Source: Agriotes lineatus (lineage: Eukaryota > Arthropoda > Insecta > Coleoptera > Elateridae). From it: a DNA stretch of 64,000 bases. The number at the start of each line of letters is the position of its first letter. Position 1 is the stretch's first letter. The stretch covers positions 1 through 64,000 of the forward strand of contig CALNHX010001067.1 of NCBI GenBank assembly GCA_940337035.1, in the 5' to 3' direction. The position numbers and the translations under genes were made by a program. Positions 1 through 9,702 of this stretch are shown here, piece by piece. The notes under the pieces were generated by a model. It was not told the DNA's origin. It was given only the letters and a program-made list of their open reading frames with translations, and did not search any database.

Positions 1-1311
1 TCTAGTGTTAAGCAAACGTATTAATAGGTGCGTAGAAATGCGTTATTAGTGCTATTAGTCGCCTTGCAAAATGTTTGGCAATCAATTACTGAAAAAATAT
101 GACAGTTAGGACAAAAACGCATTCGACCTCTTTTGTAGGACATTTAAGTCTTTATTTTTTAACTGAAGAAGACCGTTTACCAGATATTTGCGTAAAATCT
201 AAAAAGTCTACACTTTCTTCAAGATGGCGGCGATTCCCCATGCTCAATTGTTTACAAAATCAACATCAGACTTTAGTAAACATCTGTTGCAAGACTTTTC
301 GTTTTTTTTTTTCTTATTTTAGCTTACTTGACTGGTTGCAATATCTTATCACGTGTTGATACATATCGGGTGAAATATCGAATTATTTGCAAGATATATG
401 TAATTATATTTCTGAAGGAGCGACTAGCAAAGCAACATAACTCGTCATCGATATAAAATACAAATGATAACTAATTTCTAAAAAGTTGCTCAACTGATCA
501 TATCTTTCAAGGTGCTGAACCACAGCAACATCAATGATCCTGGATTCTACCATAGTTCCTTTCTTATTTTGAAACATTCAATATATTAGTCAAGATTTAT
601 TGACTGTGATAAGGCGCATGTGATAAGATAAGATACGACAAGAAAAAGTCCGATAAAACATATCTAATAGACCACTGTCAAAAATGACATCATTCAGGGA
701 ACATAAGATAAGATCAGACATCGGCTTTTAATTGAAATCCATAAAATCGTCATCCTCAATCCTTGGGACATCAGAGTAATCCTAGTAGATGCTGAATTGA
801 TCAAAGGTACTGATATTAATAAGTCAAAAGAGGTACCAGACAAGGGTATGGATATATTATCATCACTACTCTTTAATTAAATATAGTACTGACGCTTATT
901 ATTTACATTTTTTACTTCGACACGAAATGTACGAAGTATTGAAATTCCCTCATATCGAAAACCACTCTGAGTCAAATATCTCTAAAATTCGTGCCAACCG
1001 ACTAATGAACCCATTATATCAAATATCCGTCTCGGCTGTGCCGATCTTTTATTGAAGACCCCAGCCCACCAGATCCCTCCCCCGTATTAGGGGTGCCTAA
1101 ACGTGCTGTGCGGGGTATGTATGTTCGTATGTGTACACGATTTCGGTCGCCAGGAACCTTCCTGAAGTCTTGGATCGTTTTCATACGATAGATCCTCCGA
1201 AAATGAAGGCAACGTCAACTTTTGAGGTATGGTCGTTGCCAAAAAAAAATTTTTTTAGGGTTTTTTTATGAATAACTGGTTCGTACTGTTTGGGGTTTTC
1301 GCGGTTACTCG
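1..1311. other. Non-coding left edge, probably Sbf intron
   Basis: No convincing exon, RNA gene or transposon domain is seen here. The sequence is AT-rich, with a slightly GC-richer patch around 1021-1210. Because the next host exon (3675) opens with an acceptor site and carries the internal frame of Sbf, this stretch is inferred to lie in an upstream Sbf intron. The junction with the Penelope-like element is placed near 1312, where its reading frame becomes recognisable. Confidence 0.4.
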
Positions 1312-2395
1312 AATTGTCGTTCTCAAAGCTGACAAAGGAAATGCTACTGTGGTAATGAACACTGAAGATTATAATGCGAAGATGGAAGTCTTACTATCTG
1401 ATACAACTTACAAAAGTCTAAACCGCAATCCCACTACCTCTCTCAAAACAAAGATAACCTCTGCCATAAAATGCTCCGATAGTATCGACCCCACCTTAAA
1501 GCACCGGTTGATTCCTAGAAATGCAATAACTCCTCGCATGTATGGCCTACCTAAGATACATAAGGAGGGCGTGCCGTTGAGACCAATTGTCAGCGCGATC
1601 AATTCTCCTACACATGCTTTGGCAAGACATTTAACCAGTATACTACAGCCTCTAACTGGTAAAACAGACTCCTTTGTCAAGGATTCAGCAGATTTTGTCC
1701 AGAAACTAAAGAACATAAAGTTAAACAAAGATGATCTCTTAGTCAGTTTCGACGTAGTATCACTCTTCACGAAAGTGCCGGTTGATGAGGTGCTAGTAAT
1801 GCTCAAAGATCTCTTGCCTACAGACCAAGTTGAACTTGTCGAAATTTGCCTGAAAAACACTTACTTCAGTTGGAACAATAAAATATACGAACAAGTCGAA
1901 GGAGCGGCCATGGGTTCACCGCTATCACCTGTTATCGCTAATATCTACATGGCAGCTTTTGAAACCAAGGCTCTCGAACAAGCGCAGCTAAAACCGACTT
2001 GCTGGTTGAGATATGTAGATGATACCTTTGTCATCTGGTCACATGGACGCCAGACATTGAATCTGTTTCTAAAACACCTGAATTCTGTACATCCCAACAT
2101 ACAATTCACAATGGAAGTCGAGGAAAATTGCAGTATTCCGTTTCTAGACGTCCTGGTTAAACGTAAATCAGATGGCAGTTTAGGACATGCAGTCTATAGA
2201 AAGAAAACACACACGGACAGATATCTAAATGCTGACTCACACCATCATCCAGTGCAAAAAGCAACAGTTCTCCAGACTCTGGCGACAAGAGCCGTTCGTA
2301 TCTCAGACGAGGAAAATCTAGAGAGAGAAAAGCTACATCTGTTTGACCTTTACAAAGGAACTGATACACAACTACCGCCATACGAAAAGCACTAG
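1268..2395 (+). pseudogene. Penelope-type reverse transcriptase domain
   Basis: This 375-codon open frame is a Penelope-clade (telomerase-like) reverse transcriptase. The fingers/palm order is visible: YGLPKIHK near residue 93, VSFDVVSLFTKVP near 160, AAMGSPLSPVIANIYM near 215, and the catalytic YVDD near 249. The annotated Met at 1268 is not a true start: the first ~15 residues do not resemble the family and precede the truncation point. The frame is left near 2360, after which the continuation (HNYRHTKS-like) is in another frame. Catalytic aspartates are present, but with the truncation and frameshift the protein is almost certainly inactive. Confidence 0.88.
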
Positions 2396-2403
2396 ACAAG
2401 ACT

Positions 2404-2878
2404 ATGACAAAAAAGGCTAAAGAAAAATCTCCACCTCTGGAAGACTTAGCATTTCTACCTTACGTTAAAGGCTCGACTGATAAGATAGGACGTGTCCTGC
2501 AACGATGCAACATCAAAACTGTGTTCACGAGCAAGGAAACTTTGGGTAACGGCTTCAGATCGGTAAAAGACAAGATTCCAAGTTTAAAATCCGCTGCGGC
2601 TCGAGTTACATTGGACAGTCTGGTCGTTCCGTTGATCTAAGACTCCAAGAACACAAAGGCGATTGCAAACACAAACGCATCACAAAATCAGCCGTAGCTG
2701 AGCATACATTTACAAATGGGCACACTCTAGAATTTGAGCATGCCAGAGTACTTGCCAGAATACCTCATTACTTCCCGCGAGTGATACGTGAAGCCATAGA
2801 AATAGAAAAACATCCAAATAATATCAACACGGAAGATGGCTTTAAGCTTAGTAAAACGTGGACCCCTGTGATACACGA
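2404..2878 (+). pseudogene. Penelope GIY-YIG endonuclease remnant
   Basis: The first part (LPYVKGSTDKIGRVLQRCNIKT type) is the linker that follows the Penelope RT. A frame change near 2605-2615 leads to YIGQSGRSVDLRLQEHK, then AVAEHTFTNGH and a tail ending KLSKTWTPVI, which match the second half of the GIY-YIG nuclease, including the YIG-type strand and the Arg/His/Glu helix. The preceding GxY...CxC part is missing, so a small deletion seems to have removed the first strand and the Cys pair. The nuclease would be non-functional. Confidence 0.75.
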
Positions 2879-2986
2879 TCTAAAGCATTACAACCACTGT
2901 GCGTCATACGGCCACGCCCCGCGGATTACGTTGCACTCGGATGACCAACCAGTGTTACGCCACTCCGCGCGCCTCTCACAGAGGAC

Positions 2987-2994
2987 TATAAATA
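2987..2994 (+). promoter_or_regulatory. TATA box of Penelope terminal segment
   Basis: TATAAATA sits 47 nt upstream of the first base of the hammerhead-like core (C at 3034). A TATA box at the same distance from the core is seen in the second Penelope-type segment on the other strand (45096-45090). This supports a promoter whose transcripts would begin close to the hammerhead fold. Confidence 0.5.
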
Positions 2995-3019
2995 GCTCCA
3001 CACCGACCTTCGGTTCTTA

Positions 3020-3085
3020 GTGCGACTTTAACTCTGATAATGCAAGCTGCAAGGTCTTGCGAAACGTTAGTGAATATGGATGCAC
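3020..3085 (+). ncRNA. Degenerate hammerhead ribozyme of Penelope element
   Basis: The core CTGATAA (3034-3040) is followed by one extra base, a perfect 5-bp stem II (GCAAG 3042-3046 / CTTGC 3056-3060, 9-nt loop) and GAAAC (3061-3065), then GTT with predicted cleavage after 3068. Stem I pairs ACT (3031-3033) with AGT (3069-3071), and a distal GTGC/GCAC pairing (3020-3023 / 3082-3085) could extend it. Helix III is essentially only ACGT, as in the minimal hammerheads known from Penelope-like elements. The conserved G8 is an A and the cleavage triplet is GUU rather than GUC, so activity is probably weak or absent. Confidence 0.6.
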
Positions 3086-3334
3086 AAACAGCAAAACGGC
3101 CAAACCTGCCTAAGTATCCTGGTTCTCAAGATACTCAAACAACACGAGCCACCAAAGAGCATGGCCATCGCGCGGGTTTTTGCTCGACTTCACAAGGCGC
3201 AAGGCACATTAAGCCAGAGAATGCTGGGTGTTCATCTATAAATACTACGCGGTCTAAGCCGAAATTCTATGTTAAGGAGAATAATTCGAGTAACCGCGAA
3301 AGCCTCAAACAGTACGTAGGCTAATGTGTTACCT

Positions 3335-3346
3335 CCCCCCCCCCCC
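3335..3346. repeat. Poly-C run (C12)
   Basis: Twelve consecutive C residues lie just right of the Penelope-like element. Such a run is length-unstable and may mark the element boundary. 3347-3674 is AT-rich intron with nothing recognised. Confidence 0.9.
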
Positions 3347-3674
3347 TTTTGCGGCACTTGGAAAATATTTTTAGCGAGGTAACCTCCTATAAAAATTACT
3401 CAGTTTTACCAACCTTGACTACACATTACAGTGTGGAATTGCGGTTATTGGCCACCATGTTTCTCCAACTTTAAAATGAGTATTATGTATATCCATTGTG
3501 TAACAGAATGAAACAGGATTGTTGTTAACCAAAAGCAATAGATTGAGACAAGAAATCTGATGTTTTCTAGAAATTAGTATGCATTCTATAACTATATTTG
3601 TCGTTATTAATGTTTACTATCTTTTTCTTAAGTTGTACAAAAATAATTATTAATTTCATGCGTTTCACCAACAG

Positions 3675-3878
3675 GCAGTGCAAGGCAAACTTCCAGTCAG
3701 CAGTATTACGAGCAGTTCTCATCGAACGTGGCAGAAAACCGCACCCACGAAGGCTATTTGTACAAGCGTGGGGCCCTACTGAAAGGCTGGAAACAGAGAT
3801 GGTTCGTTTTAGATTCTATCAAGCACCAGCTCCGATATTATGACGCGATGGAGGACTCCCATTGTAAAGGATTTATAG
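3675..3878 (+). CDS. Sbf: Sbf (MTMR5/13) exon, PH domain start
   Basis: This is an internal exon of SET-binding factor, a pseudophosphatase/DENN-domain protein (MTMR5/MTMR13 in vertebrates, Sbf in Drosophila) that acts with Rab GTPases and phosphoinositides. The frame reads EGYLYKRGALLKGWKQRWFV then KHQLRYYD and CKGFI, the first strands of the C-terminal PH domain. The acceptor is ..ACCAACAG/GC (an alternative AG lies 4 bases on), and the donor is ATAG/GTATGTAAG after 3878. One coding base is left over and joins AC of the next exon to make Asp (FI-D-LAEV). All earlier domains lie outside the window. The following intron is 17.1 kb. Confidence 0.88.
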
Positions 3879-4256
3879 GTATGTAAGCGATTTAGCTTTT
3901 ATTAAGCTATGGAATGTAGCATTAAGAGGCCACTAGGCCCATATTTTGGTAATCATTCTTAACTTTTCATCCTGCACATTTCATTTTCAAGTATGAACTT
4001 CCAAGTTTTTTCTACTACTTGTATCTATTTTCAGGGTCTTTTTTTTCCTATTATCATTACTAAGATGATTCTTCTTAACGTTTTTCTATAAAATAAACAA
4101 AATGCTGTGCATAAATATTCAAGAAGGCAACAAAATTCAAATAATTAATATTTTGCAGTCCACTAAACTAAAAATATGTTTAACCTCGATTAAAAAAATT
4201 AAATAGCCCATATGCCATGCATATTTTTTAAAGAAACAGAATAATCTATACATATA

Positions 4257-4990
4257 CAGTGAGTGCCAAAAAGCATTGGTCAGTTTCAATTTGTAATAAC
4301 AATTTATTTGCTTAAATTACACAGTTAATCAGAACTATTTCTTAAAGACTAAGAATGGGAGATTCACTTATGAAAAATGCTGTCGGTTAAATGACTCCCC
4401 TCTTGTTGAATGCACTCTTTTAAACGGTGGCCGAAATCTCTCATCACACGTTGCCGCATATCCTGCAGTATAGCTTCAATATTTTCCCGAATAAACATTT
4501 TAAGCTTTTCCAGATTTCTTATCTTTCTTGTAAATACTCTGTTCTTCAAGTAATCCCAAAGAAAAAATCAGGAGTGGTTATGTCCTGCGATCTCGAGGGC
4601 TAATGAAGGTCACCATAGCAAGAAATCAGTTTATTTGGAAACGATTGTCGTAGGAGATTCGTATTAATTCTTGCGGTGTAATTTGTAGCACCGTCCTGTT
4701 GAAACCAATATTCATTTACTATCTCCTCTATTTGCGATAAAAAGATCTTTAAAGCATGTAATGTCTTGGAGATGTAACCGTTGCCGTTTCACCAATTTCC
4801 TCGAAAAATGAGCCCCGACAATCTTTGACGGTGAAACAGCACACCAAACTGTCACTTTCGGAGGATGTCAAACATTGAAACAAAACTCCCAAGTTTCCGA
4901 TTTATGAAGAAATTATCATTGATTCCATAGGTGAAGTGTATGGGTTTTTATTAGGTATTGAAACTGACCAATGCTTTTTGGCGCTCACTG
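4257..4990 (-). mobile_element. Internally deleted Tc1/mariner element
   Basis: Inverted ends of about 33 bp (beginning CAGTGAGTGCCAAAAAGCAT, right copy with one change in that stretch) are flanked by the TA duplication (4255-4256 and 4991-4992). The 734-bp interior keeps only degraded transposase sequence on the - strand, so this is a non-autonomous deletion derivative. It sits in the Sbf intron. Confidence 0.9.
4364..4549 (-). pseudogene. Mariner-type transposase C-terminal fragment
   Basis: The fragment reads KNRVFTRKIRNLEKLK then QDMRQRVMRDFGHRLKECIQ. This is the usual end of insect IS630-Tc1-mariner (DDE_3) transposases, after the third catalytic Asp. Just upstream (4550-4600, - strand) traces of the PDLTxxDFFLW block can be followed in shifted frames. 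The HTH and first catalytic residues are gone. Confidence 0.75.
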
Positions 4991-5097
4991 TATAAAGGAA
5001 AGTCACAACCCTGACTAATCAACGCAGAGCCGAAACCACTGGCACTAAAAACTTGAAATTTTGGTGGAAGGTTCAATTTGTTATGTAAGGTAGTGCT

Positions 5098-6030
5098 AAG
5101 AAGGGATTTTTTGCAATTCGACCCCTAAGGGGGTGAAAAGGGGTAAAATGTGTTTTCACGAATTCTTCAATATCTCGTACACCCGATAAGATATCAGTTT
5201 GGTGTTTGCTTGCAAAGATTATCAATGCAAATCCCTAGAAACGTATTTTAAGATTTTTCCCTAATCAACCCCTAAAGGTGCAAATCTGGATTGGGGGTGA
5301 ATTAAAGAACCCTTCGTATCTCCTATGTTTATTGAGTTAGAACATTCTTTTTTGGCATATAGATGTATTTTTAAAATATTTAGAAAGGAGTTTAAGGGAT
5401 TTTGAAAATATTAACCCTAAAGGGGTGAAAAGGGGTAAACTGTATTTTCACGAATTCCTCAATATCTCTTAGACCCGATAAAATATCGACTTGGTGTTTG
5501 CTTGCATAGGTATCCAATATAAGTGTCTAAATACGCATTTCAGGATTTTGCCATAATCAACCCCTAAAAGTGCAAATCTGGATTCGGGGTGAATTAAAGA
5601 ACCCTTCATATCTTCTATGTTTATTGAGCTAGAGCATTCTTTTGTGGCATATAAATGTATTCTTAAAACATTTAGAAAGTGGTTTAAGGGATTTTAAAAT
5701 GTTGCCCCTAAGGGGTGAAAAGTGGTAAACTGTGTATTCACGAATTCCTCAATATCTCTTAACCCCATTAAATATCGACTTGGTTTTTTGCATGCATAGG
5801 TATCCAATACACATGTCTAAAAACACGTTTCAGAATTTTCCCAAATCAACCCCTAAAGGTGCAAATCTGGATTCGGGGTGAATTAAAGAATCATTTGTAT
5901 CTCCTATGTTTATTGAGTTAGAACATTGTTTTTTTGGAATACAGATGTATTCTTAAAATATTTAGAAAGGGGTTTAAGGGATTTTAATGTTACCCCTAAA
6001 GCGGTAAAAAGGGAAAAGGGGTAAGGTGTT
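5098..6030. repeat. Tandem repeat, ~290-bp unit, 3 copies plus part
   Basis: The block ACCCCTAAGGGGTGAAAAGG recurs with its GGTGAAAA near 5132, 5424 and 5714 and as a degraded fourth near 6003, giving spacings of 292, 290 and 289 bp. The intervening sequence (CACGAATTC, AATATCTC, GTGCAAATCTGG, TTAAAGAACCCTT, TTTATTGAG) repeats in the same order. There is no coding potential. It resembles a short satellite array in the intron; whether the unit is also found elsewhere cannot be seen. Confidence 0.9.
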
Positions 6031-6746
6031 AAGTTTATCTTGCTATAATTTATGAATACAACATTTAGTTTGGACGTATATATTTTAATTTTATCTCATT
6101 GTTGTATTAAAACTATAGTGTTATCAATATATACAAGGAGAACGACAATTACGTACACATTTCCAGGGGGTACGTGAAGCATAAAAAAAGAGTTGTGGAG
6201 AAATTTTTTCGGAAGAATTTTGTTTTCTTTTTTCCAACAATATTGTTTTGCGGCGTTTGTTAGTTTAGCGTGTTGTGTGAGGAGGTGGGGGTGCCCTAGA
6301 GGTCATTTGAAATTTAGAAGAAAAAGCATTTGTTGCCCGTACGAAGAACGGGTATCTTGCTAGTATACTATAAAAATAAGTAAGTACATTTACCCTATTC
6401 AGCTAAATACAGGCCCCTTATTTCTCTTTTAGAAATACTCCCCTAACAATAATGAATTGAAAGATATAGCTTTAGTTCGACAATCTACATAGTAGTTATT
6501 TACATTACGGTGGCATTTCTTCAATTCTGACGCTGTAAAAAAAAATAAGGCACAGTACTCGCAGAATTCATGTACATTTAGCTATTGTAGCATTAACATC
6601 ATATCGTGTATATCTGTCATATTTTAAAATAATTCTAGCTCCTTTATTAGTCCAGTCCAGAAATACAAAGTATTATCAAAAATTATTCTCATCTAGTATA
6701 ACTATGGAATAGTTCTTAATTTATGAATGCAACCATAAGTCACTTA
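6031..6746. other. Intron stretch without recognised features
   Basis: AT-rich sequence between the tandem repeat and the PIN/CXC relic. A short match around 6494 (AGTTATTTACATTAC) recurs near 58090, suggesting a scrap of the dispersed repeat described there. Confidence 0.4.
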
Positions 6747-7346
6747 TACTCGCACATGCAGTCGTTGTTTTCGATGGATATCCGTTTGATGGCGGCAAAA
6801 AATACCAAGACTGTAGAAAGACTTCGCCGATCGAAAAAGCAAATGTCTGCGGATGTTATTTTCGATGAAACAATGCCAGTTCTAGTTTCCCAAGAACGAT
6901 TTCTAGCAAACGAAAGAATAAAGTCCGTTTGATTTCGATGCTGAAAAAAAAACATTCGAACATTACTGTATTACAGTTAAGCAGACTGAAGAAGATGTGT
7001 TGATTGTCAACACGGCGATTTCTTTGTGCTCAACATTTGATACTGTTTTCGTCCTTGGAGCAGACGTTAATCTTCTAGTCCTGCTGACGGCATTAGCAAC
7101 ATCTACTTTTGCAAACCTGGGAGAGGCAAACTTCTTGAAAGAGTGTATTCTGCAAATAGTTTCAAATATGAAAAAGCATTTGAGAACATTCTGTTTCTCC
7201 ATGCGTTTAGTAGCTGCGACACAACGTCGTCCATCTACAACCAAGGAAAAACAAAATTTTGTTGGCTTGTCCAGAAAAGCACAAGACTCAATGACAGTAT
7301 AGGCATATTCAAACATCACGATGCCAACCCAGATGATATCGCAGGT
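6747..7346 (+). pseudogene. PIN/XPG-like relic gene, part 1
   Basis: The frame starts VVVFDGYPFDGGKK, then LRRSKKQMSADVIFDE and SQERFLANERIKS, followed after frame changes by DTVFVLGADVNLLVLL and ILFLHAFSSCDTTSS. I recognise this as a family that occurs in many copies in arthropod and cnidarian genomes. The VFDG and acid-rich E/DxD blocks suggest a PIN/XPG-type nuclease fold, but that is inference and its biochemical role is not known to me. There are at least two frameshifts (near 6830 and 7140). The frame runs straight into the hAT MITE at 7347 and resumes at 7969. Confidence 0.6.
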
Positions 7347-7960
7347 TAGGGTTGTGCCTTTGACCGGTCAACAACTTTTTGGTCAATTGACCAGCCAATT
7401 GACCGCTCATTTGACCATTTTAAGTTTTTTAATTAACCTTTTTTTAATCAATTGTATTGATAGTTCTGTAAGTTTAAGCAAATCACAAAGTTAACTAGTA
7501 TCATATTACCACCAACCCTTTTGATTAGTATTTATAAGTGCATATAATTAACAGTTTTAACAATTATTTCATTTTATACTCTCGGTAACTAAAATAATAC
7601 ACCATTTATTGGCCATATATTTATGCTTCAATAAAAACAAATCATTACTGCATAAGTACAGCAAAGAAGAGAATAATAACAAACTAAAATGTATTAAGAA
7701 ACCCCCCAAGAAACATTGGTCGCTGTGTGAATCCCCTCGCTAAATATGTAAATCCCCTGCATTTTTGCAATTTCAGTAAATGTTTGATGAGTTACAGGCT
7801 TACAGCCAATAATAAAGACCTTCTACAAAAAAAACCTTGATTGATAGTGTAATTTAATATAAGCAATTTTAAGGCTAAAAGAGCATTTGACAGCGAATTT
7901 GACCACACAGTTTTTGACCGTGGTCAAATTGACCGGTCAATTGACCAAGGCACAACACTA
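7347..7960. mobile_element. Non-autonomous hAT (MITE)
   Basis: The 614-bp element has ends TAGGGTTGTGCC (left) and TAGTGTTGTGCC (right, inverted) and an exact 8-bp duplication TCGCAGGT (7339-7346 and 7961-7968), the hAT signature. Both ends carry clusters of the TTGACC/GGTCAA hexamer (at least five on the left, four on the right), as expected for hAT transposase subterminal binding sites. There is no transposase. It interrupts the PIN/CXC relic; removing element plus one duplication restores the ..IA-G-AEA.. frame. Confidence 0.93.
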
Positions 7961-7968
7961 TCGCAGGT

Positions 7969-8230
7969 GCTGAAGCACGCTTTTTCGTTGTTTTGCATGG
8001 TGGCAACATGGAAAAAAATACCTTACCGTTACCAACATTTCGCAAAATTAAATGCAAGAAACACATTTAGTTTTGTTTCTTTGCCACCAACGAGGACGCT
8101 GCACAGTATCACACATTTAGGACGTACGTATCACCAGGTCCAACAGTGGTATGGAATTGAAAAAAATGCACAAGACTGGGGCTGGATAGTTGGCACGAAT
8201 GGGCTCACTCCAGTAACAATGACAGAGAAT
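7969..8230 (+). pseudogene. PIN/XPG-like relic gene, part 2
   Basis: Continuation of part 1: AEARFFVVLHGGNMEKN, then after a frameshift near 8070 SLPPTRTLHS, RTYHQVQQWYGI and DWGWIVGTNGLTPVTMTEN. The QVQQW and DWGW blocks are the usual C-terminal third of this repetitive family. The frame ends exactly where the CR1-like LINE begins (8231) and resumes at about 14928 with PASKTLLKLIS. Confidence 0.65.
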
Positions 8231-8529
8231 GTAGTGTAGCGAGTGTGTAGCGATATCGATTGCTATTGACGTCGTATTTGAGTGCTAAACAAATCGAAGT
8301 TTTTAAGTGGTAAAGTGCATCTAAAACCTAACGAAATATGTTAGAAATGAAGTAGTGGGTGCAGGACTACCGTAAATAATTATAATTATTGGGAATTCTG
8401 TCGAAAAAAGGATTATTTATGCAAGAAAACTGGTTGTTTGGATTGTAAATTGTGCATATGCGCGTGCGCTAATGAAGTTCGTTGAAAATTGGGAAATACA
8501 GTGACCAGTGACTGTAAAAAGTTTTCAAA

Positions 8530-9656
8530 ATGAGTAATTATAATTGTTTGAAATGTAAGACGAAATTTAAAGATAAAAAATATTTGGGTGATAAAGTGTT
8601 CAAATGTGATGCCTGTAAAAGAGTTATATGTGAGATATGTATTGCAGACGAATTCACAAAGACTGAAATTAGAGTGTTGCAGTTAAAAGGTACCAGAGGA
8701 TTGAAATATTTTTGTGAAGTATGTGATAATTGATAAAATAGTGAGAGATAGGAGCTTGCTAGAAACATTCACAGAAGTGCAAAAAGCGTTGGAGGAAAAA
8801 ATTAATAAAATAACTGATGTAACTGAAATAATTGAAAAATTGGAGAATTTAATTCAAAATTTAATGGAAGTGGCTTCTACTGCCGATAGCAGGAAAGTAA
8901 TACTAAGTGAGGGAGTAAAAACGGATACGTATGCTGATAAAATAAAGAAATCTGGAGAAAAATTATTGGTGAAACCTTTGGATAAAACAAATGTTGACTC
9001 AGACAAAACTATTGAAAATATAAAAAATGCCATTAAACCAGCTGACTTAGAGGTTGGCATTACTGGTGTTAAGAAGATAAATAAAGGGGAACTAGTTATT
9101 TTGTGTGATGATAAAGTGGACAGAGATAAAATTATGAAAGAAGTTACAGATAAACTGGGGAAAAATTAGTGCTAAAATGGTAGAGAAGAAAAATGTTAAG
9201 ATTAAAATTATTGGAATGTCAAATCGACTAACAGAAGAAGAGTTAGAAATGTGCATAAAAAAACAAAATAAATTCAGTATCAAAGAAAACATGATCCTAA
9301 AAGTTGAAGTAATTAAAAAAATTAAAACTAAATATATGGCAGTTGTGGGCACTGATGGTAAAACCTTTAATGAAATGAAGAAAATGGAAAAATTGAGGAT
9401 TGAATGGGATATATGTCCGGTATATGACTATGTTAACGTGATGCAATGTTATAAGTGTCTGGGTTATGGACATAAGTCTGGGGTATGTAAAAATAAGGAG
9501 CATTGTATTTTGTGTGGTGAGGAGAGTCATAAGACAGTTGATTGTGAAAGTCAAGAGAGAAAATGCAACAGAATTGATGTTGAATTAGATTTTAAACATG
9601 CAGCTAATGATAGAAAGTGTCCGGTATATCTCAGACAAATAGAGAGACAGAGATAA
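8530..9656 (+). pseudogene. LINE copy A ORF1 (gag-like, zinc fingers)
   Basis: The start at 8530 is supported by the leading finger CLKCKTKFKDKKYLGD..CDACKRVICEIC..FCEVC (PHD/FYVE-like Cys pairs), which has a counterpart in LINE copy C. A coiled-coil-like middle follows (residues ~75-120), then a C-terminal pair of CCHC knuckles, CYKCLGYGHKSGVC and CILCGEESHKTVDC, expected to bind the element RNA. Two frameshifts (near 8733 and 9168) break it into three open stretches, so the protein is not made whole. Confidence 0.8.
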
Positions 9657-9702
9657 TTAATTAAATATGAAGAATAGCTACTAATAACAAAATTAGAGGA
9701 AA

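Larger units (their letters stand above)
1312..3330 (+). mobile_element. Penelope-like element, 5' truncated
   Basis: The element shows the Penelope-like order: reverse transcriptase, then a GIY-YIG-type endonuclease remnant, then a terminal segment with a TATA box and a hammerhead-like fold. Family-typical motifs are LKADKGNATVVM, YGLPKIHK, PLRPIVSAINSP, GAAMGSPLSP and RYVDDTF. The N-terminal part that normally precedes the LKADKGNA block is missing, so the copy is 5' truncated near 1312. The right limit is uncertain; I place it before the C-run at 3335. It lies in the + orientation, upstream of the Sbf PH exon. Confidence 0.85.

Noticed and set aside
99..359. 86-codon open frame at the left edge
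   Set aside because: Low-complexity composition, no recognisable domain, no codon or splice evidence.
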